Source: Thermosediminibacter litoriperuensis (GTDB taxonomy: Bacteria > Bacillota > Thermosediminibacteria > Thermosediminibacterales > Thermosediminibacteraceae). From it: a stretch of 64,000 nucleotides of DNA. Position numbers and translations under genes: made by a program. Under the pieces are notes generated by a model. The model did no database searches. It was not told the origin of the DNA and worked only from the letters and a program-made list of their open reading frames with translations. Numbering within the stretch: the first letter of the stretch is position 1; every line of letters starts with the position of its first letter. This document shows positions 19,201 to 29,151 of the stretch, in pieces. The DNA is taken from NCBI RefSeq assembly GCF_008124715.1, contig NZ_VNHO01000013.1, positions 1-64,000 of the forward strand, read 5' to 3'.

Positions 19201-19221
19201 TTCATACCACCTCAAAACCCA

Positions 19222-19722
19222 CTACTTTAAAAATACTCTCATCAGCACATCTTTGCCCTTTATTACTTCTTTTTCCCGGGTCAGCTCGATGCTCTTCACC
19301 TTATTCATGTCGGGGATGACCAGGGGACTGACGAGAGGATTGCCTTTACTCTTCAGCAGGCCCATGTCAAACTCCACAAGAGGGTCGCCGACCCTGACTT
19401 CCTGATTTTCAACCGCGAGGATTTTAAAGCCTTCTCCCTTCAAATTCACGGTATCGATCCCTATATGGATCAAAAGAGGCAGCCCTTCCACAGACTCCAC
19501 CACCAGGGCATGGCCCGCGGGAAAAACCTGCTTCACGACCCCGTCAAAAGGCGCCACCACCGTTCCTTCCGCGGGATCGACGGCAATTCCTTCTCCCACC
19601 ATTTTTGAAGAAAATACTTTGTCGGGAACCTCCGAAAGATCCACGACTTTCCCGCTCATCGGAGCTGCGACAGCAACAGGTACGCTATTATGTCTCTTTC
19701 TGCCGAATAAACTGAAAAACAC
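19222..19722 (-). CDS. PTS glucose-type EIIA component
   Basis: This soluble phosphocarrier of 166 residues accepts phosphate from HPr and passes it to EIIB. The active-site pair is present: His71 in PAGHALVVES and His86 in LIHIGIDTV, the 15-residue spacing of E. coli His75/His90. APMSGKVVDLSEVPD marks the start of the domain. An ATG with AGGA upstream begins it. Its cognate EIICB upstream is a deletion pseudogene, so this protein either serves another permease elsewhere or is relict. Confidence 0.93.
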   Translation of the reverse strand: MFFSLFGRKRHNSVPVAVAAPMSGKVVDLSEVPDKVFSSKMVGEGIAVDPAEGTVVAPFDGVVKQVFPAGHALVVESVEGLPLLIHIGIDTVNLKGEGFKILAVENQEVRVGDPLVEFDMGLLKSKGNPLVSPLVIPDMNKVKSIELTREKEVIKGKDVLMRVFLK

Positions 19723-19819
19723 CGGAAATCCTCCTTATACGCGACTGTGAATTTTTGAGGCAGGCAGGCAGGAAAGAATCCGCCTTCCCTGCCGCCAAAT
19801 CGATCTTTCTTTAATCATA

Positions 19820-20354
19820 TCACAGCAATTTCTTTATTTCCTCCACAATTATTTCCGCTTCTGTACCGACGACTACCTGCAGGTTTCCTCCTCCCAGTTT
19901 CATTACACCCGTCGCCCCGGCCTGTTTGAGCACTTCTTCGATGGGAATAAGCATCAGGGGGCGTGTGGCAAGACCGTAATTTAATACGTAATCTATCAGA
20001 CCGGCGGAAAATCCGAACCCGTGTAATGGGCACGAAGCGCTTACCACCGAAAAAGCCACGAAAATCAGGCAGTTTTATGTCCTTATACTTATTGTAAAGA
20101 TGAGCCGCTACGTAATACCCCACCCCGCCGGCGAGAGCTGCAGCTCCGGCGCCACCGGCAAGTCCCATGGAAACACCCAGGGCAAAAACGAGGGGCAGGT
20201 TGTCGAAAATGGCCTTGCCGCCGGCCATTATAACCGGTACATTGAGCACATCTTCTGCACCCAACCTTAAAAGCAGGGCCGCTGCAGGCATCACCGCCAC
20301 CGGTGTCATCAAGGCTCTGCCCAGTTTCTGAAGGCTTCCCAGTCTACCCTTCAT
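19820..20354 (-). pseudogene. Gutted PTS glucose/N-acetylglucosamine-type EIICB gene
   Basis: The first ~108 codons encode a normal EIIC N-terminus (LGRALMTPVAVMPAAALLLRLG through GFFGGKRFVPI). The frame then jumps: the next stretch, read in another frame from about 20059, is the EIIC C-terminal segment GFSAGLIDYVLNYGLATRP. This runs directly into the end of an EIIB domain (EEVLKQAGATGVMKLGGG). About 200 residues of EIIC, the start of EIIB and its phosphorylatable Cys are missing. Two deletions, one out of frame, explain this. The product cannot be a functional permease. Confidence 0.9.
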
Positions 20355-20440
20355 AATGTAAACCTCCTTTTATGATTTTGAAATAGAAAGCGGAAAAAAC
20401 GCATTTCGGCCTGACCATCACCTCCATTTTAATGTGTGCA

Positions 20441-20483
20441 AAAACAAAAGAGCCGAGAAGGATAAACGCATCCTTCCCGGCTC
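20441..20483 (-). terminator. Conditional terminator in the PTS leader
   Basis: On the minus strand GAGCCGGGAAGGAT and ATCCTTCTCGGCTC form a 14-base, nearly perfect stem followed by TTTTGTTTT. The 5' foot overlaps the RAT element just upstream, the classic arrangement in which an antiterminator protein stabilises the RAT and prevents this hairpin. Confidence 0.9.
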
Positions 20484-20513
20484 ATGCCCGCTTTGCGACA
20501 CCGGTAACACGCC
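20479..20513 (-). promoter_or_regulatory. Ribonucleic antiterminator (RAT) target of the LicT-like protein
   Basis: The minus-strand leader reads GGCGTGTTACCGGTGTCGCA then AAGCGGGCATGAGCC, close to the BglG/LicT RAT pattern of GG, GTTAC, G, bulge, GGCA, CC. It shares its last bases with the terminator. The regulator gene is upstream on the same strand, separated only by a GrpB gene. Confidence 0.75.
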
Positions 20514-20601
20514 GGTTTATATCGGTACTTTAATTATGTACTTTATTTAATATTATAACACCCTGCTGAAAAAAGCAATTGACAAAATTAAAAAAGTACA
20601 G

Positions 20602-21141
20602 TCAAGATTGGCTGCCGTACTTCGATTTTTCCCGGTACCACTTAAGCGCCTTATGTTCCAATTCCTTGACAAATTGATCTTTACCATCCATATAGGCCTC
20701 GATGTCATCGGGGAAGCGTTTGGCCAACTTCTCTTTCAATTTTCCGTACTCTTCTGCGGCATCTTTATGTTCCCTTAAGTAATCCCGGAACGCCAGATGC
20801 CTTTCCACTTCCGTCGTATTGTCGAACTGGTATATATGTACGTGGTGAGTGCGGTTATCCCCACCCTTTCTGAAATACCTTCTTCCAGGAAGGCCGAATT
20901 CCCCCATGGGTTCATATCCGAGTTCAATCATTTTATCGTTAAATTTATCGACCGCATTAATGTCCCTGACCACAGGCATGATATCAATGATGGGCTTTGC
21001 TTTCATTCCCGGTACCGATGTGCTGCCGATATGATGTATGGCAATCAATTCATGGCCAAAAATTTTTTTAATTTCAGCCGCTTCGGCTTCAAACATAACA
21101 GGCCACATAGGATTATACTCGGTAACTACTACTCTACGCAT
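20602..21141 (-). CDS. GrpB-family (UPF0157) nucleotidyltransferase-fold protein
   Basis: The 179-residue protein belongs to the GrpB/UPF0157 family, which has a nucleotidyltransferase-like fold and no settled role. Visible features are the opening VVVTEYNPMWPVMFEAEA, the catalytic-type patch IHHIGSTSVPGMKAKPIIDIM (GS plus D-x-M), and RTHHVHIYQ. An ATG at 21139-21141 with GGAGGA ten bases upstream is preferred to longer in-frame starts. It lies between licT and the PTS leader, on the same strand, and looks like an insertion into an otherwise standard regulator-PTS unit. Confidence 0.85.
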   Translation of the reverse strand: MRRVVVTEYNPMWPVMFEAEAAEIKKIFGHELIAIHHIGSTSVPGMKAKPIIDIMPVVRDINAVDKFNDKMIELGYEPMGEFGLPGRRYFRKGGDNRTHHVHIYQFDNTTEVERHLAFRDYLREHKDAAEEYGKLKEKLAKRFPDDIEAYMDGKDQFVKELEHKALKWYREKSKYGSQS

Positions 21142-21184
21142 TATTGAAAATTCCTCCATTTTGAAAATACGAAACGTCAATTTT

Positions 21185-22036
21185 TTATACTATCTCACCG
21201 GCCGCCGAGAGGCTTATTCTGTGGATGTGCAGCGCAAGGTACCCCAGTTCATCTTCAGGGACCTTCCTGCCCATTCGCTGACATATAAAATCGCCCAGTT
21301 TTTCCGCTATCTCGTAGTTTTTCCGAAACTCTCTTTTAATGTTGGCAAGCAGCGGATTTCTTACAGGGGCGTTTTTATCGATACGATCCAGGGTAAACCT
21401 CAGATGGACCAGGAGTCTGGCATAATTTATCCCGTGCCTTTCGATTTTTGCACCAAGTCCCTCTTCTATAACTTCAATCATAGTATTGATCATGGAGGCA
21501 TATTTTACAGTCCGGGAGACCTCGCGGTTCGCCCTGGCGGAATGGATGTGCATGGCAATGAATCCCTTCTCGCCGTCGGGTATTTTCACGTTGAATCTTT
21601 CCTCGATCATCTTTGCAGCCCTACAGGCCAGTTGGTAATCCTCGGGATAGAGCACCTTTATTTCTTCGAGAAAAGGATTTGCTATCTCCAGACCCCCGGC
21701 CAGGCGCTCGAGGGTGAAATTTATGTGGTCCGCCAGTGCTACGTGAATATGCTCGTTGAGGAGTGTTTTAAGCTCGGCCGTCGCCATGGCGATGATCTCT
21801 TCGGCAACCCCGATCACCCGCTTATCTATACGGTTGATAATAGTCTCGTACTGGCTGAACTGGTCCTTGTCGAAAAAATAAAATACCTTCTCGATCCTGC
21901 AGGCATCGACCTTATCACCGGGCCCGGCGTTAAACCCCAGGCCCCTTCCGACCAGCATCGCCTCTTCTCCGCTGGCTTCATCTCTTGCCAGGACCACATT
22001 GTTGTTGAAGGCCCTTTTTACGGTGTAACTCACCAC
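21185..22036 (-). CDS. BglG/LicT/GlcT-family transcriptional antiterminator
   Basis: This RNA-binding antiterminator has 283 residues in the expected order. A co-antiterminator RNA-binding domain comes first (1-60; VKRAFNNNVVLARD, GRGLGF). PRD1 (about 70-170) follows with LNEHIHVALADHINF and FIAMHIHSARAN, then PRD2 (about 175-280) with INYARLLVHLRF and YLALHIHRIS. The conserved PRD histidines are all present, so PTS-dependent phosphorylation should control it. The start is a GTG. Its target RAT precedes an EIICB pseudogene, which leaves the regulator intact without its usual permease. Confidence 0.92.
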   Translation of the reverse strand: MVSYTVKRAFNNNVVLARDEASGEEAMLVGRGLGFNAGPGDKVDACRIEKVFYFFDKDQFSQYETIINRIDKRVIGVAEEIIAMATAELKTLLNEHIHVALADHINFTLERLAGGLEIANPFLEEIKVLYPEDYQLACRAAKMIEERFNVKIPDGEKGFIAMHIHSARANREVSRTVKYASMINTMIEVIEEGLGAKIERHGINYARLLVHLRFTLDRIDKNAPVRNPLLANIKREFRKNYEIAEKLGDFICQRMGRKVPEDELGYLALHIHRISLSAAGEIV

Positions 22037-22238
22037 TGCGAACTCCCCCGGATAACCAATTCCTTTTGCCCTACAAATATATTATACATTAGAGTGTAAT
22101 TTAAAAAAAGGAGCTGGGAATGGAAACCAATTTATTTTTCATTTTAACTATATGATCGTTAACAAGCCGTTTTTGCTCTGCTGCATCTGCCATGAGACAG
22201 GAAAGGCTACGCGGTAAGCTAGGATCCGCCTGACAGGA

Positions 22239-22268
22239 TTGATTCTTTGAAAAATTATCTGTTATAAT
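22239..22268 (+). promoter_or_regulatory. Probable sigma-A promoter of the AbgT-family gene
   Basis: TTGATT (22239-22244) and TATAAT (22263-22268) are separated by 18 bases and lie about 40 bp upstream of the start codon. The 200 bp before this, back to the LicT gene, hold nothing else I recognise. Confidence 0.55.
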
Positions 22269-22306
22269 ATAAAAGGCTGTCCGCATTATAATAAACACGG
22301 GAGGGG

Positions 22307-23857
<1,551 letters not shown>

Positions 23858-23875
23858 TTACGGCAAAAATTCATG

Positions 23876-23921
23876 CCACCCGCCTGCCGGCAACCGGTTC
23901 TGGCGGGTGGTCATTGTTTTT
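23876..23921 (+). terminator. Terminator after the AbgT gene
   Basis: A perfect 9-bp stem, CCACCCGCC (23876-23884) and GGCGGGTGG (23902-23910), is followed by TCATTGTTTTT. It lies between the transporter and the peptidase, so the peptidase may get only read-through or its own promoter. Confidence 0.75.
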
Positions 23922-23947
23922 AAAATAAGGGCAAAGGGGAGGTTTTG

Positions 23948-25066
23948 ATGATAAATGAGGAAAGGCTGATAAACGAATTCCTGGAGCTCGTAAAAATCGA
24001 CAGCCCCTCGGGCAAAGAGGGGCGTCTGGCCCAGGTGCTGATCGAAAAACTCTCTACGCTGGGCCTTAAGGTCTCCGTCGACGATGCGGGCGAAAAGGTC
24101 GGAGGTGAGACGGGCAACGTAATAGCCCGGCTGAAAGGCAAGCCCGGCGCTCCCGCCATTCTGTTCAGCTGCCATATGGATAACGTAATGCCTTGTGAAG
24201 GTGTAAAACCGGTTATAAAGGACGGTGTCATTTACAGCGACGGTACCACTGTGCTCGGTGCCGACAACAAAGCCGGTATCGCCGCAGTTCTGGAAGCCCT
24301 GAGGGTCGTAAAGGAAAATTCAATCGATCACGGCGACGTGGAAGTCGTCTTTAGCATCTGGGAAGAGGGGGGCCTCAGGGGAGCCAGTAATCTTAACGCC
24401 GATCTTCTAACGGCGAAGTACGCCTTCGTCCTGGACAGCGGAGGTTCACCCGGTGAGATAATAACCTCCGGCCCCGCCCAGGATAAAATCGAAGTGAAGC
24501 TCATAGGCAGGGCAGCCCACGCCGGTGTGGCACCGGAGGAAGGCATCAGCGCAATAATGATGGCCGCCCGTGCCATCGACCGCATGAAACTGCTTCGAAT
24601 CGATGAGGAAACTACCGCGAATATCGGGGTGATAAACGGCGGCCAGGCCACCAATATAGTAACACCCGAAGTAACCGTAAAAGCCGAGGCCAGAAGCCTG
24701 AGTGAGGAAAAACTTTCGGCCCAGACCAGGCATATGGTCGAGGCTTTCGAGAAAGCAGCCGCTGAGTTCGGCGGCAGGGCCGAAATAGAAGTGACAAGGA
24801 TGTATCCACCTTTCAGGGTGGAAGAAAGTGACGATATAGTCCGCGGCGTAAAGAGGGCTTTAGAGCGCATAGGTATTACGGGCTACACCCGTTCCACCGG
24901 CGGAGGCAGCGATACAAATATATTCAATGGTATGAGAATCAAAGCCGTAAACCTAGGCATCGGAGAGAGGAAGCCCCATACCCTGGAAGAACACATTCAC
25001 ATCAAAGACCTGGTAGATACCGCTCGCATGGTAATCGAAATAATAAGGGTATTTGCCGAAATGTAG
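23948..25066 (+). CDS. M20-family metallopeptidase (peptidase T-like)
   Basis: This cytosolic di-zinc hydrolase of 372 residues is related to PepT and YqjE-type peptidases. The metal ligands sit in SCHMDNV (His, Asp), GADNKAG (Asp), WEEGGLRG (catalytic Glu and Glu), VLDSGG (Asp) and the final HTLEEHI (His). The lid domain has GRAAHAGVAPEEGISAI. An ATG at 23948 with GGGGAGG upstream is the start; the TTG three bases earlier is not needed. Beside an AbgT transporter it could cleave the imported aminoacyl-glutamate. The exact substrate is not readable from sequence. Confidence 0.92.
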   Translation: MINEERLINEFLELVKIDSPSGKEGRLAQVLIEKLSTLGLKVSVDDAGEKVGGETGNVIARLKGKPGAPAILFSCHMDNVMPCEGVKPVIKDGVIYSDGTTVLGADNKAGIAAVLEALRVVKENSIDHGDVEVVFSIWEEGGLRGASNLNADLLTAKYAFVLDSGGSPGEIITSGPAQDKIEVKLIGRAAHAGVAPEEGISAIMMAARAIDRMKLLRIDEETTANIGVINGGQATNIVTPEVTVKAEARSLSEEKLSAQTRHMVEAFEKAAAEFGGRAEIEVTRMYPPFRVEESDDIVRGVKRALERIGITGYTRSTGGGSDTNIFNGMRIKAVNLGIGERKPHTLEEHIHIKDLVDTARMVIEIIRVFAEM

Positions 25067-25243
25067 ATGCAGGGCCCCTTCCACACGAAGGGGCATAAAA
25101 AACTAATTCCTGATTTTAAACGGTGCTCTGTTTGCTTTTTTCGAATCGATCAAAAACACCGGAATTCCTCTTAATACGAGTTAAGTATAATTTCATTTAA
25201 TTTTATATTTATTGTAATTTGACTTCAACATTACCCAAAAAAA

Positions 25244-25438
25244 TTAATATTTTCTTGGGGCAACCGCTTTACTGGTGTTTTCCAGGTATTTGATTATATC
25301 GTCGTACTTCCTGCAGGCTACGATGGTGAAAAGGATGTCGATTACGCTAAGCTGCGCCATGCGGGAAGCCATAGCACCGCTCCGGAAAAGCACCTCCGAG
25401 GAAATGACGAAAAGCTTAGGCCGAATTTTGTTTTGCAA
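25244..25438 (-). pseudogene. C-terminal remnant of an RpiR/MurR-family regulator
   Basis: About 60 codons encode [20 protein letters not shown] followed by [20 protein letters not shown]. This is the end of the SIS sugar-phosphate-binding domain of RpiR regulators. The helix-turn-helix and most of the SIS domain are missing, and the EamA gene begins on the other strand 40 bp away. It is a 5'-deleted relic. Confidence 0.8.
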
Positions 25439-25478
25439 AGGTTTTAATTTTTATGTTACTATATTTTAAGGTGATGTT

Positions 25479-26429
25479 ATGAACCTCGATAAAGCCAAAG
25501 GCTATCTTGCCGGAGTGGGTTTTTCATCTATTTTCGGGTTTTCTTTCATGTTCACCAAAAACGCTTTGGAAAGGGTGGACCCCTTTCGATTCATAGGTTT
25601 CAGGTTTGCCCTGGCAGCTTTCACTATCGGATTGCTGGCGGCTACGGGCGTGATAAGGTTTTCGCTGCGGGGCAGAAGGCTGGCGCCCCTTCTCGCGGTT
25701 GCCTTTTTACAGCCCGTCTGCTACTTCACATTTGAGACCATGGGGGTAAACCTCACTTCTTCTTCACAGGCCGGCATGATGATGGCACTCATTCCTATCT
25801 TCGTGGCCATTCTCAGCGCCCTCATGCTGAAAGAGCGCCCCAGCCCGGCCCAGACTTTTTTCATCATCCTCTCAGTATCGGGTGTGATTATCATAGCCGC
25901 CTTTCAGGGTGTAAACGGCGGTGAAGCCAACCTGCACGGGCTTTTGTTCCTCACCGGAGCCGTGCTCTCAGCAGCTTTTTATAACATTGCCAGCCGGCGC
26001 TTTTCCGCTGAATACACGCCGTTTGAAGTCACTTTTGTTATGATGTGGGTGGGGGCCCTTTTCTTCAATACCGTGGCTTTTATACTGCACCTGAAATCGG
26101 GAAATCCGGGCACTTTTTTAGCCCCTCTCGCCGACGGCAGGGTCCTGGTATCCCTCTTTTACCTGGGGATAGGCTCTTCGGTGATAGCCTTTTTCCTGGT
26201 GAACTATTCACTGTCGCGGCTTCCCGCATCCCAATCGGCGGTGTTTTCGAATCTGACCACGGTCATATCGGTACTGGCCGGAGTAATTTTCCGCGGCGAA
26301 CCCTTTTTCTGGTACCAGGCTGCCGGAGCACTTCTGATACTGGCAGGCGTATGGGGAACCAACCATTTTGCCGAGTTGGCGGAAGAAAAACAGAAAAATC
26401 TCCGTGAAGGAGGAAAAATCTCAAAATGA
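25479..26429 (+). CDS. EamA/DMT-family transporter
   Basis: The 316-residue membrane protein has two EamA repeats (about 8-140 and 155-295) and roughly ten hydrophobic helices, the drug/metabolite transporter fold. Typical stretches are FRFIGFRFALAAFTIGLL, LTSSSQAGMMMALIPIFVAILSAL and LPASQSAVFSNLTTVISVLAG. The start ATG has AAGGTGATG upstream. Substrate cannot be predicted. The last base pairs overlap the start of the following response regulator by four bases, although the base composition changes sharply there. Confidence 0.9.
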   Translation: MNLDKAKGYLAGVGFSSIFGFSFMFTKNALERVDPFRFIGFRFALAAFTIGLLAATGVIRFSLRGRRLAPLLAVAFLQPVCYFTFETMGVNLTSSSQAGMMMALIPIFVAILSALMLKERPSPAQTFFIILSVSGVIIIAAFQGVNGGEANLHGLLFLTGAVLSAAFYNIASRRFSAEYTPFEVTFVMMWVGALFFNTVAFILHLKSGNPGTFLAPLADGRVLVSLFYLGIGSSVIAFFLVNYSLSRLPASQSAVFSNLTTVISVLAGVIFRGEPFFWYQAAGALLILAGVWGTNHFAELAEEKQKNLREGGKISK

Positions 26430-27112
26430 ATAGCATCCTTTTGGTTGAAGACGATTTGAGCCTTATTGACGGTCTTAAATTTGTACTCCAAAAAAATGGC
26501 TTCAATGTTGATATTGCAAGAACAGCAAAAGAAGCACTAAATGCAGTTCAAAATAAAAAATATGATTTGTTGCTCCTTGACCTGACCTTGCCTGATGGAA
26601 ACGGATTTGAAATATGCAAAAAAGTGCGTCAGTCCTCCTCTGTACCAATTATTTTTTTAACGGCATCAGATGATGAGGTGAATATTGTAGTGGGGCTAGA
26701 TATAGGAGGAGACGACTATATTACAAAACCTTTCAAGCTCAACGAACTGATTTCAAGAATTAATGCCGTGTTGCGGCGTGCTAAACTGTCAAATAACGTC
26801 CATCATGAGCTTCACTCCAATGGTATAACAGTAAATCTTCTTGAAAATCGTGTATGGAAGAATGGCCTTGAGATTGAACTTACTGCTTCAGAATATCGGC
26901 TTTTATGCTTGCTAATGCAACATCCAAATACCATTTTAACAAGAGAAACCATAATGAATAGGCTTTGGGACAATAATGGCAACTTTATAGATAATAACAC
27001 CCTATCGGTCTATGTTCGCAGACTCCGGGAAAAAATTGAAGATGATCCTGACAATCCAGCATTTCTGGTGACGATTCGAGGACTAGGTTATCGTTGGAAT
27101 GTTATAAAGTGA
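26426..27112 (+). CDS. OmpR-family response regulator (VanR/BceR-like)
   Basis: The 228-residue regulator has an N-terminal receiver domain with acidic pocket Glu8-Asp9-Asp10, phospho-acceptor Asp52 in LLLDLTLPDG and Lys in YITKPF, followed by a winged-helix DNA-binding domain (about 130-228; TASEYRLLCLLMQHP, YVRRLREKIEDD). It begins the AT-rich four-gene module and pairs with the next histidine kinase. It probably activates the ABC genes downstream. Confidence 0.93.
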   Translation: MNSILLVEDDLSLIDGLKFVLQKNGFNVDIARTAKEALNAVQNKKYDLLLLDLTLPDGNGFEICKKVRQSSSVPIIFLTASDDEVNIVVGLDIGGDDYITKPFKLNELISRINAVLRRAKLSNNVHHELHSNGITVNLLENRVWKNGLEIELTASEYRLLCLLMQHPNTILTRETIMNRLWDNNGNFIDNNTLSVYVRRLREKIEDDPDNPAFLVTIRGLGYRWNVIK

Positions 27113-27128
27113 GGGATTGGGGATCTCT

Positions 27129-28373
27129 ATGAAAATTTTTATAAATAAAGAAGTGAAAAAGCTATTTATTACCCTGGCAGGAGTATCCATTATATTTATA
27201 ATATTAGGACAAGTTGCTATAATGTTTTCCGCAAATGACTATAAGCAGAATATGCTTCAGCATGATTACGAGGTTGCGGGATATATGAGGCGAAGAGGAA
27301 TTGATAAATTGTTGATTATTCGTTCATTTACATGTGAAAAATCAAATGAAGATATAGAAGCAGGTCGAAAGTTACTCCAAATGGCAGGATATAACAGCGA
27401 AATTCAAAACAATCTTCTTCCTTCAGTAGAGCGCTTTTATCAAAAAAATGCAGCAATTTCGCTGGCACTTTTCATTACTTTTTCAGTAACAAGTAGCCTG
27501 ACCATTCTTTTTTTTGTTTTACAGCACTATAAAAGAATTGAGGAAGCTGACTTAAGTTTGCGGGATTTTATGGCTGGCAATACCAATATCCGTTTGGACG
27601 AACTGGGAGAAGATAGTTTGCACAAACTTTTTGCTACAATCAATTCAATAGTAACTTCACAAGTCGCACATATTGAAAGAGAAAAACAGAACAGGAAATT
27701 TTTAAAAGATACGATTTCTGATATATCGCATCAACTGAAAACACCGCTTGCCGCACTTAAAATGTATAACGAAATTATACTAAATGAAAATATTGAAAAT
27801 AATGTGGTAAAAAGTTTCTCGTTAAAAATTGAACGCGAAATTATCCGGATGGAATCACTTATTCAAAACCTTTTGAAACTAGCAAAGTTGGACGCGGGCT
27901 CAATTAAACTCGAAAAAAGTACGCACAATCTAAAAGATTTCCTTAGAGAAGTTATAGAAGGGTTCCGAACACGAGCAGAAATTGAGTGCAAAAAGATAAT
28001 ACTTGATTGTGACGAACATATTGTTATGAATTTTGACAAAGAATGGCTGCTAGAAGCGCTCAGCAACATCATAAAAAATGCTCTAGATCACACCGAAGCT
28101 CAAGATAAAATTGAAGTGCATTGCACTGAAACTCCTGCATTGATACTAATTACAATAAAAGACAATGGAACAGGAATTCATCCTGAGGACATTCCTCACA
28201 TTTTTAAAAGATTTTATCGCAGCAGATTTTCAAAAGATAAACATGGAGTTGGTATAGGGCTTACTCTAGCAAAGACCATTATTGAAATGCACGGCGGAAT
28301 TGTTACAGTTGAGAGCGAAGTAGGTAAAGGGACTGCCTTTAATCTGATATTCCCAAAGCTTTCAAATTTGTAA
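27129..28373 (+). CDS. Sensor histidine kinase of the ABC-linked two-component system
   Basis: The 414-residue membrane kinase has a first helix at about 13-33, a short extracellular loop (about 35-107) and a second helix (about 108-131). A HAMP-like linker leads to the dimerisation domain with His201 in ISHQLKTPLAAL and an ATPase domain with NIIKNALDHT, DNGTGIHPED and GVGIGLTLAK. An ATG at 27129 with GGGGAT upstream is preferred to a TTG 12 bases earlier. The modest extracellular loop suits sensing of an envelope-active peptide or transporter flux; this is inference. Confidence 0.92.
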   Translation: MKIFINKEVKKLFITLAGVSIIFIILGQVAIMFSANDYKQNMLQHDYEVAGYMRRRGIDKLLIIRSFTCEKSNEDIEAGRKLLQMAGYNSEIQNNLLPSVERFYQKNAAISLALFITFSVTSSLTILFFVLQHYKRIEEADLSLRDFMAGNTNIRLDELGEDSLHKLFATINSIVTSQVAHIEREKQNRKFLKDTISDISHQLKTPLAALKMYNEIILNENIENNVVKSFSLKIEREIIRMESLIQNLLKLAKLDAGSIKLEKSTHNLKDFLREVIEGFRTRAEIECKKIILDCDEHIVMNFDKEWLLEALSNIIKNALDHTEAQDKIEVHCTETPALILITIKDNGTGIHPEDIPHIFKRFYRSRFSKDKHGVGIGLTLAKTIIEMHGGIVTVESEVGKGTAFNLIFPKLSNL

Positions 28374-28467
28374 GATTTAATTCACGTTAAAGTAAGGGTC
28401 AAATGTTACTATTTAAATATAAAAACTTTCCTATAAGACGTTCTCCCAGATAAGTGAGGTGTTTTAA

Positions 28468-29151
28468 TTGAATGTATTAGTAGTTAAGAATTTAAGCAAA
28501 ACATACGGATCCGGTGAAACTAAAGTGGAGGCTCTAAAAGATGTTTCATTTTCCGTTTCAAAAGGAGAATTTGTTGTCATAACGGGACCCTCAGGTTCTG
28601 GAAAAACTACTCTGTTGAATCTTATAGGCGGATTGGATGTTCCTACTTCCGGCAAGGTGTTTATAGATGGCAAAAACATTTTTACAATGAAAGAAAGTGA
28701 ACTTACCGTTTTTCGCAGACGGAATATAGGGTTTATTTTTCAAGCATACAACCTGGTTCCTGAACTTAATGTGGAGGAGAACGTAGTCCTCCCAATGCTA
28801 TTGGATTATCGAAAACCCGATGAGAAGTATATAAATGAACTCCTTGATATCTTAGGTCTTGCAGAAAGAAAGCATCATTTGCCGAACCAGCTTTCCGGAG
28901 GTCAGCAACAGCGAGTAGCTATAGCTAGGGCACTCGCCACAAAACCAGCTATTATTCTTGCTGATGAACCTACTGGAAATCTGGATAGTAAAAATAGCAA
29001 AGATGTCATCAATTTATTGAAAATGTGTGTTGAAAGGTATAAGCAGACGTTGATAATGATCACTCATAATCAAAATTTTATGTCTTATGCTGACCGTGTG
29101 TTTTATATAGAGGATGGCATACTGACCGAGCTAGGGGGCAGACAAAAATGA
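28468..29151 (+). CDS. ABC transporter ATP-binding protein (MacB/LolD/BceA type)
   Basis: The 227-residue ATPase has Walker A GPSGSGKTTLL, signature [15 protein letters not shown] and Walker B IILADEPTGNLDS, the DEPTGNLD form typical of MacB/LolD/BceA proteins that drive peptide or lipoprotein export or target release. It starts at TTG with GAGGTG seven bases upstream. A 94-bp gap separates it from the kinase and may hold the response-regulator-controlled promoter. It overlaps the permease start by four bases (ATGA). Confidence 0.93.
   Translation: MNVLVVKNLSKTYGSGETKVEALKDVSFSVSKGEFVVITGPSGSGKTTLLNLIGGLDVPTSGKVFIDGKNIFTMKESELTVFRRRNIGFIFQAYNLVPELNVEENVVLPMLLDYRKPDEKYINELLDILGLAERKHHLPNQLSGGQQQRVAIARALATKPAIILADEPTGNLDSKNSKDVINLLKMCVERYKQTLIMITHNQNFMSYADRVFYIEDGILTELGGRQK

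Noticed and set aside
21185-22036. A 353-codon plus-strand frame covering the antiterminator region
   Set aside because: It is antisense to the LicT-like gene, whose RNA-binding and PRD histidine motifs are clear.
22101-22298. A 65-codon minus-strand frame before the AbgT gene
   Set aside because: No ribosome site, no recognisable family, and it overlaps the AbgT promoter; treated as non-coding.
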